Shown here in pieces: positions 43,145 to 52,572 of a stretch of 64,000 bases of DNA (the first letter of the stretch is position 1; each line of letters begins with the position of its first letter). Origin of the DNA: Methyloversatilis discipulorum (GTDB lineage: Bacteria > Pseudomonadota > Gammaproteobacteria > Burkholderiales > Rhodocyclaceae); contig NZ_AZUP01000001.1 of the NCBI RefSeq assembly GCF_000527135.1, forward strand, positions 1,178,001 through 1,242,000. Reading direction: 5' to 3'. The notes beneath the pieces were generated by a model. That model was not told where the DNA came from, did no database searches, and worked only from the letters and a program-made list of their open reading frames with translations. The translations under genes and the position numbers were made by a program.

Positions 43145-43546
43145 ATGACTTTCCCGCCCGCCTACCCGCTGCTCGCCGATGCCGTGCTGCTGCTGCACTT
43201 CGCCGTCGTGCTGTTCGTCGTCGGCGGACTGCTGCTGGTGATCGTGGGTAACCGGCTGCGCTGGCGCTGGGTCAACGCGCTGTCCTTCCGGCTGGCCCAT
43301 TTGGCCGCCATCGGCATCGTCGTGGCGCAGGCCTGGCTGGGTCAGACCTGTCCGCTGACCACGCTCGAAATCTGGCTGCGTCGGCAGGCCGGGGAAGCGA
43401 CCTACCGTGCCAGTTTCATCGAGCACTGGGTGCAGCGCCTGCTCTACTACGAAGCGCCGTCCTGGGTGTTCACGCTCGCCTATTCACTGTTCGCGCTGGG
43501 GGTGCTGGCGGCATGGTGGTACTTCCCGCCGCGGCGAGGCAGATGA
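43145..43546 (+). CDS. DUF2784 membrane protein
   Basis: The 133-residue product has about four membrane helices (LLADAVLLLHFAVVLFVVGG and three more) and the family features TCPLTTLEIWLRRQAG and SFIEHWVQRLLYY, as in DUF2784 proteins. Function is unknown. AGGA lies about nine bases before the ATG. It is followed by a REP pair, and the convergent LysR gene ends at 43722. Confidence 0.85.
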   Translation: MTFPPAYPLLADAVLLLHFAVVLFVVGGLLLVIVGNRLRWRWVNALSFRLAHLAAIGIVVAQAWLGQTCPLTTLEIWLRRQAGEATYRASFIEHWVQRLLYYEAPSWVFTLAYSLFALGVLAAWWYFPPRRGR

Positions 43547-43592
43547 ACATCCGGGCACCGCGGCACGAGGCCTGCGGCATGCATCCGCAGCG

Positions 43593-43680
43593 TCGCGGCC
43601 AAGGCCGCTCCCACAAGGATTGCGCTCGATCGAAGGGTGAAGCCGGGATTCTGTGAGAGGGGTCTTCCGACCCCGACAGC
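43593..43680. repeat. REP pair (BIME-like)
   Basis: A left REP (TCGCGGCCAAGGCCGCTCCC, 43593-43612, then ACAA) faces a right REP (TGTGAGAGGGGTC with TTCC and GACCCCGACAGC, 43652-43680). CTCCCACA and TGTGAGAG are near-complementary, so the pair can fold as one hairpin containing two inner hairpins. It occupies the 3'-3' gap between the DUF2784 and LysR genes. Confidence 0.85.
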
Positions 43681-43721
43681 AGCCTGCACCGAAGCCGCGA
43701 CCGTCGATGGCCGCGCATCGC

Positions 43722-44720
43722 TCAGTAGGCACCCGCCTCCACCGCCTGCAGGCCCAGAATCGCCTGCCGCATGTCGCCGTCCTTCGGCTCCGCCTTGCTG
43801 CAGGCCTGGTCGCAGCCGCCCAGTATCGGGCAGCGCCCGAACAGTTCGGCCGCCCAGTCGACGAAGGCGCGCACCTTGGGCGACAGGTGACGGTTCTGCA
43901 GATAGACCACCGAAATCGGCATCGGTGACGGCCGCCACTGCGGCAGCACTTCGCGCAAGGCGCCCGACTGCAGATGGGCCTGCACCATGAAGCGCGGCGG
44001 CTGGATCAGGCCGAATCCCTGCAGCCCGCAGGCGACATAGGCGTCGCCGTCGTTCACCGACACCTTGCCCGGCACTTTCACCTCGGTCACCTCACCATCG
44101 ACCACGAAATCGAGGTCGTAGATGCGACCGGTGCGGCTGGAAAAGTAGTGCACGGCACGGTGCTGCTGCAGGTCGTCCAGCGCGAGCGGCGCGCCGTGGC
44201 GCTCGATGTAGTCGGGCGACGCGCAGGTGACGGTTTCCATCGTGCCGATGCGTCGCGCGACCAGTGTCGAGTCCTGCAGTTCGCCGATGCGGATGACGCA
44301 ATCGACGCTCTCACGCACCAGATCGACCGGACGATCGCCCATGCCGATGGCCAGTTCGATGTCCGGGTAGCGGCTGTGGAACTCGCACATGCGCGGAATC
44401 AGCACCAGCCGCCCGACCGGCGCCGGCACGTCGATGCGCAGACGGCCCTTGGGCCCGCGCGCGACCTCGCGGAAGGACGCTTCGGCCTCCTCGACGTCGG
44501 CCAGGATGCGCGCACAGCGCTCGTAATAGGCCGCGCCGTCCGGCGTCAGGCTGATGCGCCGCGTCGTGCGGTTGAGCAGCCGCACCTGCAGCAGGTTTTC
44601 GAGGTTCTGCACCGCGGTCGTGACGGTGGCACGCGGCAGGCCGAGGCTGTCGGCGGCGCGTGTGAAGCTGTTCGAATCGACGACGCGGGTGAACACCTGC
44701 ATGGCCTGGAAACGATCCAT
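43722..44720 (-). CDS. LysR-family transcriptional regulator
   Basis: The 332-residue regulator has an N-terminal winged helix-turn-helix (MDRFQAMQVFTRVVDSNSFTRAADSLGLPRATVTTAVQNLE, given here as landmarks over residues 1-41) followed by the usual effector-binding domain to about 290. The C-terminus has extra cysteines (CPILGGCDQACS), unusual for LysR proteins. ATG 44720 starts the HTH properly. It is divergent from the hydrolase-RND-SDR operon across 166 bases, so it is the likely regulator of that efflux operon. Confidence 0.9.
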   Translation of the reverse strand: MDRFQAMQVFTRVVDSNSFTRAADSLGLPRATVTTAVQNLENLLQVRLLNRTTRRISLTPDGAAYYERCARILADVEEAEASFREVARGPKGRLRIDVPAPVGRLVLIPRMCEFHSRYPDIELAIGMGDRPVDLVRESVDCVIRIGELQDSTLVARRIGTMETVTCASPDYIERHGAPLALDDLQQHRAVHYFSSRTGRIYDLDFVVDGEVTEVKVPGKVSVNDGDAYVACGLQGFGLIQPPRFMVQAHLQSGALREVLPQWRPSPMPISVVYLQNRHLSPKVRAFVDWAAELFGRCPILGGCDQACSKAEPKDGDMRQAILGLQAVEAGAY

Positions 44721-44886
44721 GGCGCAACTCCGGACAAGGGTGGGCAAGCAAGCGCGCACCGGACCTCCGTCCGATTATTCGCGCTCAACAAACAGTGTTA
44801 CCAGAATAGACCAGTTTATCCATAGCGCGCCAACATACAGAATCCGGTCACACCTTGACCCCGGCATGACCGGCAGGACTGACCGC

Positions 44887-45732
44887 ATGAATCTGCTGTA
44901 CCCCGACGCGCACGGCACCGCTGCACCGCACGTGCGCAACATCGACATCGCCGGCCCGCACGGCCGCCTGCCGCTGCGCATCTACCAGCCGCGTTCGGAC
45001 ACCTTGCTGCCGCTGGTGATCTACCTGCACGGCGGCGGCTTCGTCGGCGGATCGCTGGACGACGCCGACGTGCCGGCGCGCCATATCGCGGCGACGCTGC
45101 CCGCGGTCGTGGTGTCGGTCGATTACGCGCTGGCGCCGGCACACCCGTTTCCGGCCGCGCCCGAGGACGCCTACGCGGCGACGCTGTGGGCCGCCGACAA
45201 CGCGGCCACGCTGGGCGCCGACGCACAGCGCATCGCGGTCGCCGGCGACGACGCCGGCGGCAACCTCGCCGCCAGCCTGGCGCTGATCGCGCGCGACCGG
45301 CAGGACGTGCACATCGCGGTGCAGGTGCTGATCGGGCCGATGCTGGACCCGAGCATGACGCGCACCGGCGACGCCGCGCGGCTGCAGTCCGACCTCAGCG
45401 CCGAAGACTGTGCCGACTGCTACCGCCAGTACCTGCCGCAGCTGTCGCAACGCCTGCACCCCTACGCCGCGCCGCTGGAATCGTGCCGCCAGGCCGGTCT
45501 GCCGGCAGCCTACATCGCCACCGCCGGGCGCGACCTGCTGCATTGCGAAGCCGAGAAATATGCCGCGGCGCTGATCGCCGCCGGCGTGCACACCCAGGTC
45601 GAGCGTTTCGCCGGCATCACGCATGCCGCCTTGCTCGCCCATCCGCCACTGCTCGACGGCGTCGTCCAGTTCCTGCGCTGCCGGCTCGGCCGCACGCAGG
45701 CCGGTCACAACGACGCACAGCACGCCGTCTGA
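44887..45732 (+). CDS. Alpha/beta hydrolase-fold protein, HSL type, with Asp in nucleophile position
   Basis: The 281-residue product has the HSL-family oxyanion motif YLHGGGFVGGS and the nucleophile elbow sequence VAGDDAGGNLAA at about residues 118-129. Normal family members have GDSAGG; the codons at 45246-45254 read Gly-Asp-Asp, so Asp replaces the catalytic Ser. The other triad partners appear kept (GRDLLHCE for Asp, GITHAALLA for His). It heads an operon with the RND efflux genes and SDR gene. It may be inactive, or use Asp as in haloalkane dehalogenases. ATG 44866 is an alternative start. Confidence 0.82.
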   Translation: MNLLYPDAHGTAAPHVRNIDIAGPHGRLPLRIYQPRSDTLLPLVIYLHGGGFVGGSLDDADVPARHIAATLPAVVVSVDYALAPAHPFPAAPEDAYAATLWAADNAATLGADAQRIAVAGDDAGGNLAASLALIARDRQDVHIAVQVLIGPMLDPSMTRTGDAARLQSDLSAEDCADCYRQYLPQLSQRLHPYAAPLESCRQAGLPAAYIATAGRDLLHCEAEKYAAALIAAGVHTQVERFAGITHAALLAHPPLLDGVVQFLRCRLGRTQAGHNDAQHAV

Positions 45733-45785
45733 ACACCGACCCGATACCCCTTCACTCCATCCAACCCTCCAGCAAGGAAGCCGCC

Positions 45786-46994
45786 ATGTCCATCCCGCAT
45801 ACGCGCACCGCCCTCGCCCTCGTCATTACCGCACTGATCGCCACCGGCGGTTTCGCCGTGCTGCGCGCACAGGCCGACACGCCGCCCGCCGCAGCTGCGG
45901 CGCCGGCCGCCACCCCGGTCGAGGTGGCCGAAGTCAGCCGCCAGACCATCATCGACTGGCAGGATTACTCAGGCCGGTTGGAGGCGGTGGACCGCGTCGA
46001 AATCCGCCCGCTGGTGTCGGGCACGCTGACCGCCGTGCATTTCCGCGACGGCGCGCGCGTGAAGAAGGGCGACGTCCTGTTTACCATCGACCCGCGCCCC
46101 TATGCCGCCGAAGTCGAGCGCGCGCAGGCGCAGCTGGCCGCCGCCGAAACGCGCGCCGGCTACACCGCGACCGAACTGGCGCGCGGCCAGAGGCTGGCAG
46201 CCGACAACGCGATCGCGAAGCGCGACCTCGACGAGAAGCAGAACGCCGCGCGCGAAGCCGCCGCCCAGGTGCAGGCGGCGCAGGCCGCGCTGACCGCGGC
46301 GAAACTCAACCTCGAATACACACGCATCACCGCACCGGTGTCCGGCCGCATTTCGCGTGCCGAAGTGACCGTCGGCAATATCGTCGCCGCCGGCGCCGGC
46401 ACCACGCCGCTGACCACGCTGGTGTCGATGGACAAGATCTACGCCGCCTTCGACGTCGACGAACAGAGCTTCCTGAAATACGTGAATCCGGCCCGCGCCG
46501 CCGGCGGCGAGCCGGTGCCGGTCTTCCTCGGCCTGGCCGACGAAGAGGGCCACTCGCGCCGCGGCACCGTCGCCTCGGTCGACAACCGGCTCGACACCTC
46601 GTCCGGCACCATCCGCGTGCGCGCCGTGTTCGACAACGCCGACGGCCTGCTGCTGCCCGGCCTCTATGCGCGCATCCGCCTCGGCGGTGGCGCCCCGCGC
46701 GAAGCGGTGCTGATCGACGAACGCGCCATCGGCACCGACCAGGACAAGCGCTTCGTGCTGGTGGTCGACGAAAGCAACCGCACCGCCTACCGCGAAGTGC
46801 GGCTCGGCGCCCGCCAGAGCGGCCTGCGCATCATCGAGAACGGCCTGAACGCCGGCGAACGCATCGTCGTCAGCGGCCTGCAGCGCACCCGCCCGGGCGA
46901 CACCGTGGCACCGAAGAGCGTGCCGATGAACCGCGAAAGCCTGGTCGATGGGCCGGTGCAGCCGGCCCGTCGCAGCGCGAACGTAAAGGCCTGA
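45786..46994 (+). CDS. RND efflux periplasmic adaptor (MexE-like)
   Basis: The 402-residue membrane-fusion protein links the inner-membrane RND pump with the outer-membrane channel. It has an N-terminal signal/anchor (about 1-30), the lipoyl-type segment EIRPLVSGTLTAVHFRDGARVKKGD, a coiled-coil hairpin rich in Ala and Gln at about 100-165 and the second lipoyl half ITAPVSGRISRAEVTVGN. It resembles MexE of MexEF-OprN. It lies 53 bases after the hydrolase gene and 4 before the pump gene. Confidence 0.92.
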   Translation: MSIPHTRTALALVITALIATGGFAVLRAQADTPPAAAAAPAATPVEVAEVSRQTIIDWQDYSGRLEAVDRVEIRPLVSGTLTAVHFRDGARVKKGDVLFTIDPRPYAAEVERAQAQLAAAETRAGYTATELARGQRLAADNAIAKRDLDEKQNAAREAAAQVQAAQAALTAAKLNLEYTRITAPVSGRISRAEVTVGNIVAAGAGTTPLTTLVSMDKIYAAFDVDEQSFLKYVNPARAAGGEPVPVFLGLADEEGHSRRGTVASVDNRLDTSSGTIRVRAVFDNADGLLLPGLYARIRLGGGAPREAVLIDERAIGTDQDKRFVLVVDESNRTAYREVRLGARQSGLRIIENGLNAGERIVVSGLQRTRPGDTVAPKSVPMNRESLVDGPVQPARRSANVKA

Positions 46995-46998
46995 TCCG

Positions 46999-49900
46999 AT
47001 GAATATTTCCAGATTCTTCATCGACCGGCCCATCTTCGCCGGCGTGCTGTCGGTGCTCATCCTGCTCGCCGGCGCCCTGTCGCTGTTCCAGCTGCCGATT
47101 TCCGAGTACCCGGAAGTGGTGCCGCCGTCGGTCGTCGTGCGCGCCCAGTTCCCGGGCGCCAACCCAAAGGTGATCGCCGAAACCGTGGCCTCGCCGCTGG
47201 AAGAGGCGATCAACGGCGTCGAGGACATGCTGTACATGCAGTCGCAGGCGAACAGCGACGGCAACCTGACGCTGACCGTCTACTTCAATCTCGGCATGGA
47301 CCCCGACAAGGCGCAGCAACTGGTGCAGAACCGCGTGTCGCAGGCGATGCCGCGGCTGCCGGAGGACGTGCAGCGACTCGGCGTGACCACGCTCAAGAGC
47401 TCGCCCACGCTGACCATGGTGGTGCACCTGATTTCGCCCGACAACCGCTACGACACCACCTATCTGCGCAACTACGCCGTCATCAACGTGAAGGACCGTC
47501 TGGCGCGCATCAAGGGCGTCGGCGAAGTGGGTCTGTTCGGCTCCGGCAACTACGCGATGCGCGTGTGGCTGGACCCGCAGAAGGTGGCCCAGCGCAACAT
47601 GACCGCCAGCGACGTGGTGCGCGCGATCCGCGAACAGAACGTGCAGGTCGCGGCCGGCGTCATCGGCGCATCGCCGAACGCGGCCGACGTGCCGTTGCAG
47701 CTCTCCGTCAACGCGCAGGGCCGGCTGCAGACGGTCGAGGAGTTCTCGGACATCATTCTGAAGTCCTCGCCCGACGGCAGCATCACGCGCCTGGCCGACG
47801 TCGCGCGGGTCGAACTGGCGGCCTCCGAATACGGCCTGCGCTCGCTGCTCGACAACAAGCCGGCGGTGGCACTGCCCATCCGCCAGGCGCCGGGCGCCAA
47901 CGCGCTCGACGTGTCGGCCGCGGTGCGCGAAACCATGGCCGAGCTCTCCAAGGATTTCCCGCCCTCGGTCGAATACCGCATCGTCTATGACCCGACGCAG
48001 TTCGTGCGCGCGTCGATCAAGGCAGTCATCGTGACGCTGCTCGAAGCGATCGCGCTGGTGGTGCTGGTGGTCATCGTGTTCCTGCAGACCTGGCGCGCCT
48101 CCATCATCCCGCTGCTGGCGGTGCCGGTGTCCATCGTCGGCACCTTCTCGCTGATGCTGGGCTTCGGCTACTCGATCAACGCGCTGTCGCTGTTCGGCAT
48201 GGTGCTGGCGATCGGCATTGTGGTCGATGACGCCATCGTGGTGGTCGAGAACGTCGAGCGCAACATCGCCGAAGGCCTGTCGGCGCGTGAGGCAACCTAT
48301 CGCGCAATGCAGGAAGTGAGCGGCCCCATCATCGCCATCGCGCTGACCCTGGTCGCCGTGTTCGTGCCGCTGGCTTTCATGACCGGCCTGACCGGCCAGT
48401 TCTACAAGCAGTTCGCGATGACCATCGCCATCTCGACGGTGATCTCCGCTTTCAACTCGCTCACGCTGTCGCCGGCACTGGCGGCCATGCTGCTGAAGGG
48501 TCACGACGCCAAGCCGGACGCGCTGACGCGGGCGATGAACGCCGTGTTCGGCGGCTTCTTTGCACGCTTCAACCTTTTCTTCAACCGCAGTTCGGACAGC
48601 TACGGGCGCGGCGTCAGCGGCATGATCCAGCGCAAGGGCGCGGCCATGGGCGTCTATGCCGTGCTGCTCGGTGCGACGGTCGGCCTGTCCTATCTGGTGC
48701 CCGGCGGCTTCGTGCCGGCGCAGGACAAGCAGTACCTGATCAGCTTCACCCAGCTGCCGGCCGGCGCGTCCATCGACCGCACGGAAGACGTGATCCGCCG
48801 CATGGGTGAGATCGCGCTGGCCCAGCCGGGCGTCGAGAACGCGGTCGCCTTCCCGGGGTTGTCGATCAACGGCTTCACCAACAGCTCCAGCGCCGGCATC
48901 GTGTTCGCGACGCTGAAGCCTTTCGACGAGCGCAAGAGCCCGGAGCTTTCGGCCGGTGCGATCGCGGCATCGCTGAACGCCAAGTTCGCCGACATCAAGG
49001 ACGCCTACATCGCGGTGTTCCCGCCGCCGCCGGTGATGGGTCTGGGCACGCTGGGCGGCTTCAAGCTGCAGCTGCAGGACCGCGGTGCGCTCGGCTACGC
49101 CGAACTGGAAGCGGCCAAGGAAGCCTTCATCGCCGCCGCCGCCAAGGCGCCTGAACTCGGCCCGACCTTCTCCAGCTACCAGATCAACGTGCCGCAGCTC
49201 GACGTCGATCTCGACCGCGTGAAGGCCAAGCAGCTCGGCGTGCCGATCACCGACGTGTTCGACACCATGCAGATCTACCTCGGCTCGCTCTACGTGAATG
49301 ACTTCAACCGCTTCGGCCGCGTCTATCAGGTGCGTGCCCAGGCCGACGCGCCCTTCCGCGCCGAAGCCGCCGACATCCTGGCGCTGAAAACGCGCAACGC
49401 AAATGGCGACATGGTGCCGCTGTCCTCGCTGGTCAAGGTGAAGCAGAGCTTCGGCCCGGAAATGGTGGTGCGCTACAACGGCTACACCTCGGCCGACATC
49501 AACGGCGGCCCGGCGCCCGGCTATTCGTCCGACCAGGCGCAGGCCGCGGCCGAGCGCATCGCCGACGAAGTGCTGCCGCGCGGCGTCAAGTTCGAGTGGA
49601 CGGACCTGATCTACCAGAAGATCCTCGCCGGCAACGCCGGGGTGTGGGTGTTCCCGATCAGCGTGCTGCTGGTGTTCCTGGTGCTCGCCGCGCAGTACGA
49701 AAGCCTGACGCTGCCGCTGGCCGTCATCCTCATCGTGCCGATGAGCATCCTGGCCGCGCTGACCGGTGTCTGGCTCACCGCCGGCGACAACAACATCTTC
49801 ACGCAGATCGGTCTGATGGTGCTGGTCGGGCTGTCGGCGAAGAACGCCATCCTGATCGTCGAATTCGCCCGCGAACTGGAGCTGCGCGGCCGCGGCATCG

Positions 49901-50181
49901 TCGAGGCGGCGATCGAAGCCAGCCGGCTGCGGTTGCGCCCGATTCTGATGACGTCCATCGCTTTCATCATGGGCGTGGTGCCGCTGGTCACGTCGAGCGG
50001 TGCCGGCGCCGAAATGCGCCATGCCATGGGCGTGGCGGTGTTCTCCGGCATGCTGGGCGTCACCTTCTTCGGCCTCTTCCTGACCCCGGTGTTCTACGTG
50101 CTGCTGCGCAAGATCTCCGGCAAGCGCCTCACCCACGCCGGCCACACGCCGCTGCCCGATGTCGCAGCCGTCGCCCACTGA
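46999..50181 (+). CDS. RND multidrug efflux transporter (MexF-like)
   Basis: The 1060-residue inner-membrane proton antiporter has the HAE1-family start NISRFFIDRPIFAGVLSVL. The proton-relay Asp pair lies in GIVVDDAIVVVENVERN (about residues 408-424) and the second-half GLSAKNAILIVEFARE completes the family pattern. Twelve membrane helices and two large periplasmic loops are as expected. Sequence character is nearest MexF. With the adaptor and OprM-type channel it would expel antibiotics or toxic metabolites. Length is normal. Confidence 0.95.
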   Translation: MNISRFFIDRPIFAGVLSVLILLAGALSLFQLPISEYPEVVPPSVVVRAQFPGANPKVIAETVASPLEEAINGVEDMLYMQSQANSDGNLTLTVYFNLGMDPDKAQQLVQNRVSQAMPRLPEDVQRLGVTTLKSSPTLTMVVHLISPDNRYDTTYLRNYAVINVKDRLARIKGVGEVGLFGSGNYAMRVWLDPQKVAQRNMTASDVVRAIREQNVQVAAGVIGASPNAADVPLQLSVNAQGRLQTVEEFSDIILKSSPDGSITRLADVARVELAASEYGLRSLLDNKPAVALPIRQAPGANALDVSAAVRETMAELSKDFPPSVEYRIVYDPTQFVRASIKAVIVTLLEAIALVVLVVIVFLQTWRASIIPLLAVPVSIVGTFSLMLGFGYSINALSLFGMVLAIGIVVDDAIVVVENVERNIAEGLSAREATYRAMQEVSGPIIAIALTLVAVFVPLAFMTGLTGQFYKQFAMTIAISTVISAFNSLTLSPALAAMLLKGHDAKPDALTRAMNAVFGGFFARFNLFFNRSSDSYGRGVSGMIQRKGAAMGVYAVLLGATVGLSYLVPGGFVPAQDKQYLISFTQLPAGASIDRTEDVIRRMGEIALAQPGVENAVAFPGLSINGFTNSSSAGIVFATLKPFDERKSPELSAGAIAASLNAKFADIKDAYIAVFPPPPVMGLGTLGGFKLQLQDRGALGYAELEAAKEAFIAAAAKAPELGPTFSSYQINVPQLDVDLDRVKAKQLGVPITDVFDTMQIYLGSLYVNDFNRFGRVYQVRAQADAPFRAEAADILALKTRNANGDMVPLSSLVKVKQSFGPEMVVRYNGYTSADINGGPAPGYSSDQAQAAAERIADEVLPRGVKFEWTDLIYQKILAGNAGVWVFPISVLLVFLVLAAQYESLTLPLAVILIVPMSILAALTGVWLTAGDNNIFTQIGLMVLVGLSAKNAILIVEFARELELRGRGIVEAAIEASRLRLRPILMTSIAFIMGVVPLVTSSGAGAEMRHAMGVAVFSGMLGVTFFGLFLTPVFYVLLRKISGKRLTHAGHTPLPDVAAVAH

Positions 50182-50194
50182 TCCGGAGCAAGAC

Positions 50195-51706
50195 ATGAAC
50201 GCATTCGATTTCCATACCCTGCGCCGCACTGCCGCGCTGAGCGCAAGTCTGCTGGTGCTGGCAGGCTGCTCGGTCATGCAGACCTACGAACGCCCGGCGG
50301 TCGATACGCCGCAGGCCTTCAAGGAAGCGCCGGCCGGCAACAAGGACTGGAAGCCGGCCCGGCCGTCGGAAGAACTGGCGCGCGGCGAGTGGTGGACGGT
50401 GTTCGGCGACGGTCGCCTGAACACGCTGGTCGCGCAGGCGATGGACGCCAACCAGGACCTGAAGGCCGCGGCAGCGCGCCTCGCCCAGTCGCGTGCCCTG
50501 GTGCGCGATGCCCGCTCGCAGCAGTCGCCGCAGGTCGGCGCCGGTTTCGGCCCGACCAGGCAACGGCAGTCACCAGCGGCTCAGGGGCTCGACGACAGCG
50601 CGGACGGTCGCGCCCTCACGCTGTGGCGCGCGCAGGCCACCGTCGCCTACGAGGTCGACCTGTTCGGCCGCGTCGCCGCCGGCATCGATGCAGCCAGCGC
50701 CACCGCGCAGCAGCGCGAGGCGCTGTTCCGCTCGCTGCAGCTCGCGCTGCAGGCCGACGTCGCGCAGACCTACTTCCTGATCCGCGAGCTGGACGCCGAA
50801 CAGGCGCTCTACACCGGCACCGTTCAGCTACGCACCGAAGCGCTGCATCTGGTGCAGCGCCGCTTCGACGAAGGCGACGTGAGCGAGCTGGAACTGGCGC
50901 GCGCAAAGACCGAACTGGCGTCGGCGCAGTCCGAATCCTTCGGCGTGTCACGCCGCCGCGCCAACGCCGAACACGCGCTGGCACTGCTGCTCGGCCGCGC
51001 GCCGGCGGACTTCGCGCTCGAGCCGCAGCCGCTCGAACGGGTGACGCTCGACATCCCGCCGGGCCTGCCTTCGTCTCTGCTCGAACGACGGCCCGACATC
51101 GCCGCCGCAGAGCGCGCGATGGCCGCCGCCAACGCCCGCGTCGGCATCGCGCAGGCGGCCTGGTTTCCGCGTCTGAACCTGACCGGCGCGCTCGGCTACG
51201 AGTCGTCCGAACTGGGCAATCTGTTCCAGTGGAGCACGCGCAGCTTCGTGCTCGGGCCGCTGGTCGGCACCGCGCTGACGCTGCCGATCTTCGACGGCGG
51301 CGCGCGCGAAGCCGGGCTGGAACGCGCCCGCGCCGTCTACGACGAAGAAGTCGCCGCCTACCGGCAGACGGTGCTGTCCGCCTTCCGCGAAGTCGAGGAC
51401 AACCTGGCCGGCCTGCGCATCCTGGCGGAACAGACGCGCACGCAGGACGAGGCGGTACGCGCCGCCGCGCGTGCCGCCGAGCTGTCGCAGATCCAGTACC
51501 GCGAAGGATCGGTCAGCCAGCTCGACGTGATCGATGCCGACCGCAGCGTGCTGCTGCAGCGGCGTGTCGCCTCGCAGCTCGAAGGCGAACGCGCGCGCGC
51601 CGCGGTCGGTCTCATCCGTGCATTGGGCGGCGGCTGGGACAGCCGCATGCCCGCAGACATTTCCGACGCAGGGCCGGACCAGCCCCTGCACGCCCGCAAT
51701 CCCTGA
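50195..51706 (+). CDS. Outer-membrane efflux lipoprotein (OprM/OprN family)
   Basis: The 503-residue channel protein has a lipoprotein signal (LLVLAGCSVM, Cys at about 27) and two repeated outer-membrane-efflux domains. Visible family elements are ARSQQSPQVGAGF, YEVDLFGRVAAGIDAA, LERRPDIAAAERAMAAANARVGIAQAAWFP and the second-repeat YRQTVLSAFREVEDNL, cited as landmark words. It completes the tripartite pump. The ATG lies 13 bases after the pump stop with GGAGCAAG in between. Confidence 0.93.
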   Translation: MNAFDFHTLRRTAALSASLLVLAGCSVMQTYERPAVDTPQAFKEAPAGNKDWKPARPSEELARGEWWTVFGDGRLNTLVAQAMDANQDLKAAAARLAQSRALVRDARSQQSPQVGAGFGPTRQRQSPAAQGLDDSADGRALTLWRAQATVAYEVDLFGRVAAGIDAASATAQQREALFRSLQLALQADVAQTYFLIRELDAEQALYTGTVQLRTEALHLVQRRFDEGDVSELELARAKTELASAQSESFGVSRRRANAEHALALLLGRAPADFALEPQPLERVTLDIPPGLPSSLLERRPDIAAAERAMAAANARVGIAQAAWFPRLNLTGALGYESSELGNLFQWSTRSFVLGPLVGTALTLPIFDGGAREAGLERARAVYDEEVAAYRQTVLSAFREVEDNLAGLRILAEQTRTQDEAVRAAARAAELSQIQYREGSVSQLDVIDADRSVLLQRRVASQLEGERARAAVGLIRALGGGWDSRMPADISDAGPDQPLHARNP

Positions 51707-51717
51707 GGAGCTAGAGC

Positions 51718-52455
51718 ATGAACACGCAACAGAAAGTCGCCTTCATCACCGGTGGCAACCGTGGCATCGGCCTCGAAACCGCGCGCGGTCTCGGCCGCCT
51801 CGGCATCGAAGTGGTGATCGGCGTGCGCGATCCGGAGAAGGGCGAAGAAGCCGTCGCCGCCCTGCGCAACGAAGGCATCACCGCCTCGGCCATCGGCTTC
51901 GACGCGACCAAGCCGTCGACCTTCCAGGCGGTGTACGACCACTTCGCCAGCCAGTACGGCCGGCTCGACATCCTGGTGAACAACGCCGGCATCGCGCTCG
52001 GCGATTTCTTCGCGCCGAACGCCAGCACGGTGTCGCAGGACGTCCTGCGCCGCACCTTCGACGTGAACTTCTTCGCGGTGATCGAACTGACGCAGATCCT
52101 GCTGCCGCTGATCCGCCAGGCACCGGCCGGCCGCATCGTGAACCTGTCGTCCATCCTCGGTTCGCTCGGCACGCACTGCGCGCCGGACTCGCCGATCGCG
52201 CCGGCCAAGGAAGTGGCCTACAACGCGTCGAAGACTGCCCTGAACGCCTACACCGTGCATCTGGCCGCCGAACTGGCCGACACGCCGATCAAGGTGAACT
52301 CGGCTCACCCGGGCTGGGTGAAGACCGACATGGGCGGCCCGAACGCGCCGATGGACATCGCCGACGGCGGCAAGACCAGCGTGCAGCTGGCGACGCTGCC
52401 GGCCGACGGCCCGAGCGGCGGTTTCTTCCACATGGGCGAAGCGCTGCCCTGGTAA
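51718..52455 (+). CDS. Short-chain dehydrogenase/reductase in the efflux operon
   Basis: The 245-residue NAD(P)-dependent oxidoreductase has the cofactor motif TGGNRGIG (about 11-18), NNAG at about 87-90, catalytic Ser in NLSSILGS and YNASK as the active Tyr-Lys. It resembles carbonyl-reductase-like SDRs often found at the end of LysR-controlled RND operons. It starts 11 bases after the outer-membrane gene, with GGAG close upstream. A role in modifying reactive aldehydes or quinones exported by the pump is plausible but unproven. Confidence 0.88.
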   Translation: MNTQQKVAFITGGNRGIGLETARGLGRLGIEVVIGVRDPEKGEEAVAALRNEGITASAIGFDATKPSTFQAVYDHFASQYGRLDILVNNAGIALGDFFAPNASTVSQDVLRRTFDVNFFAVIELTQILLPLIRQAPAGRIVNLSSILGSLGTHCAPDSPIAPAKEVAYNASKTALNAYTVHLAAELADTPIKVNSAHPGWVKTDMGGPNAPMDIADGGKTSVQLATLPADGPSGGFFHMGEALPW

Positions 52456-52572
52456 GCCACCGGCGCGCGGCAACTGTGCTGCCGCGCGCCGCGTAACACT
52501 TGTGCGCTGCGGCTCGCCTGACGGCGAGCCGCGCGCTAGATTCGGCGCTCCTGCACATCAACGGAGCCCGTC

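Noticed and set aside
44721..44886. Specific LysR T-N11-A operator
   Set aside because: Several loose matches exist in the divergent region, none clearly better than chance, so no site was assigned.
46870..50277. Long reverse-strand open frame (over 1100 codons) opposite the RND pump
   Set aside because: It mirrors the codon periodicity of the forward pump gene, is His/Arg/Gly/Asp-rich without domains, and is a GC-rich shadow.
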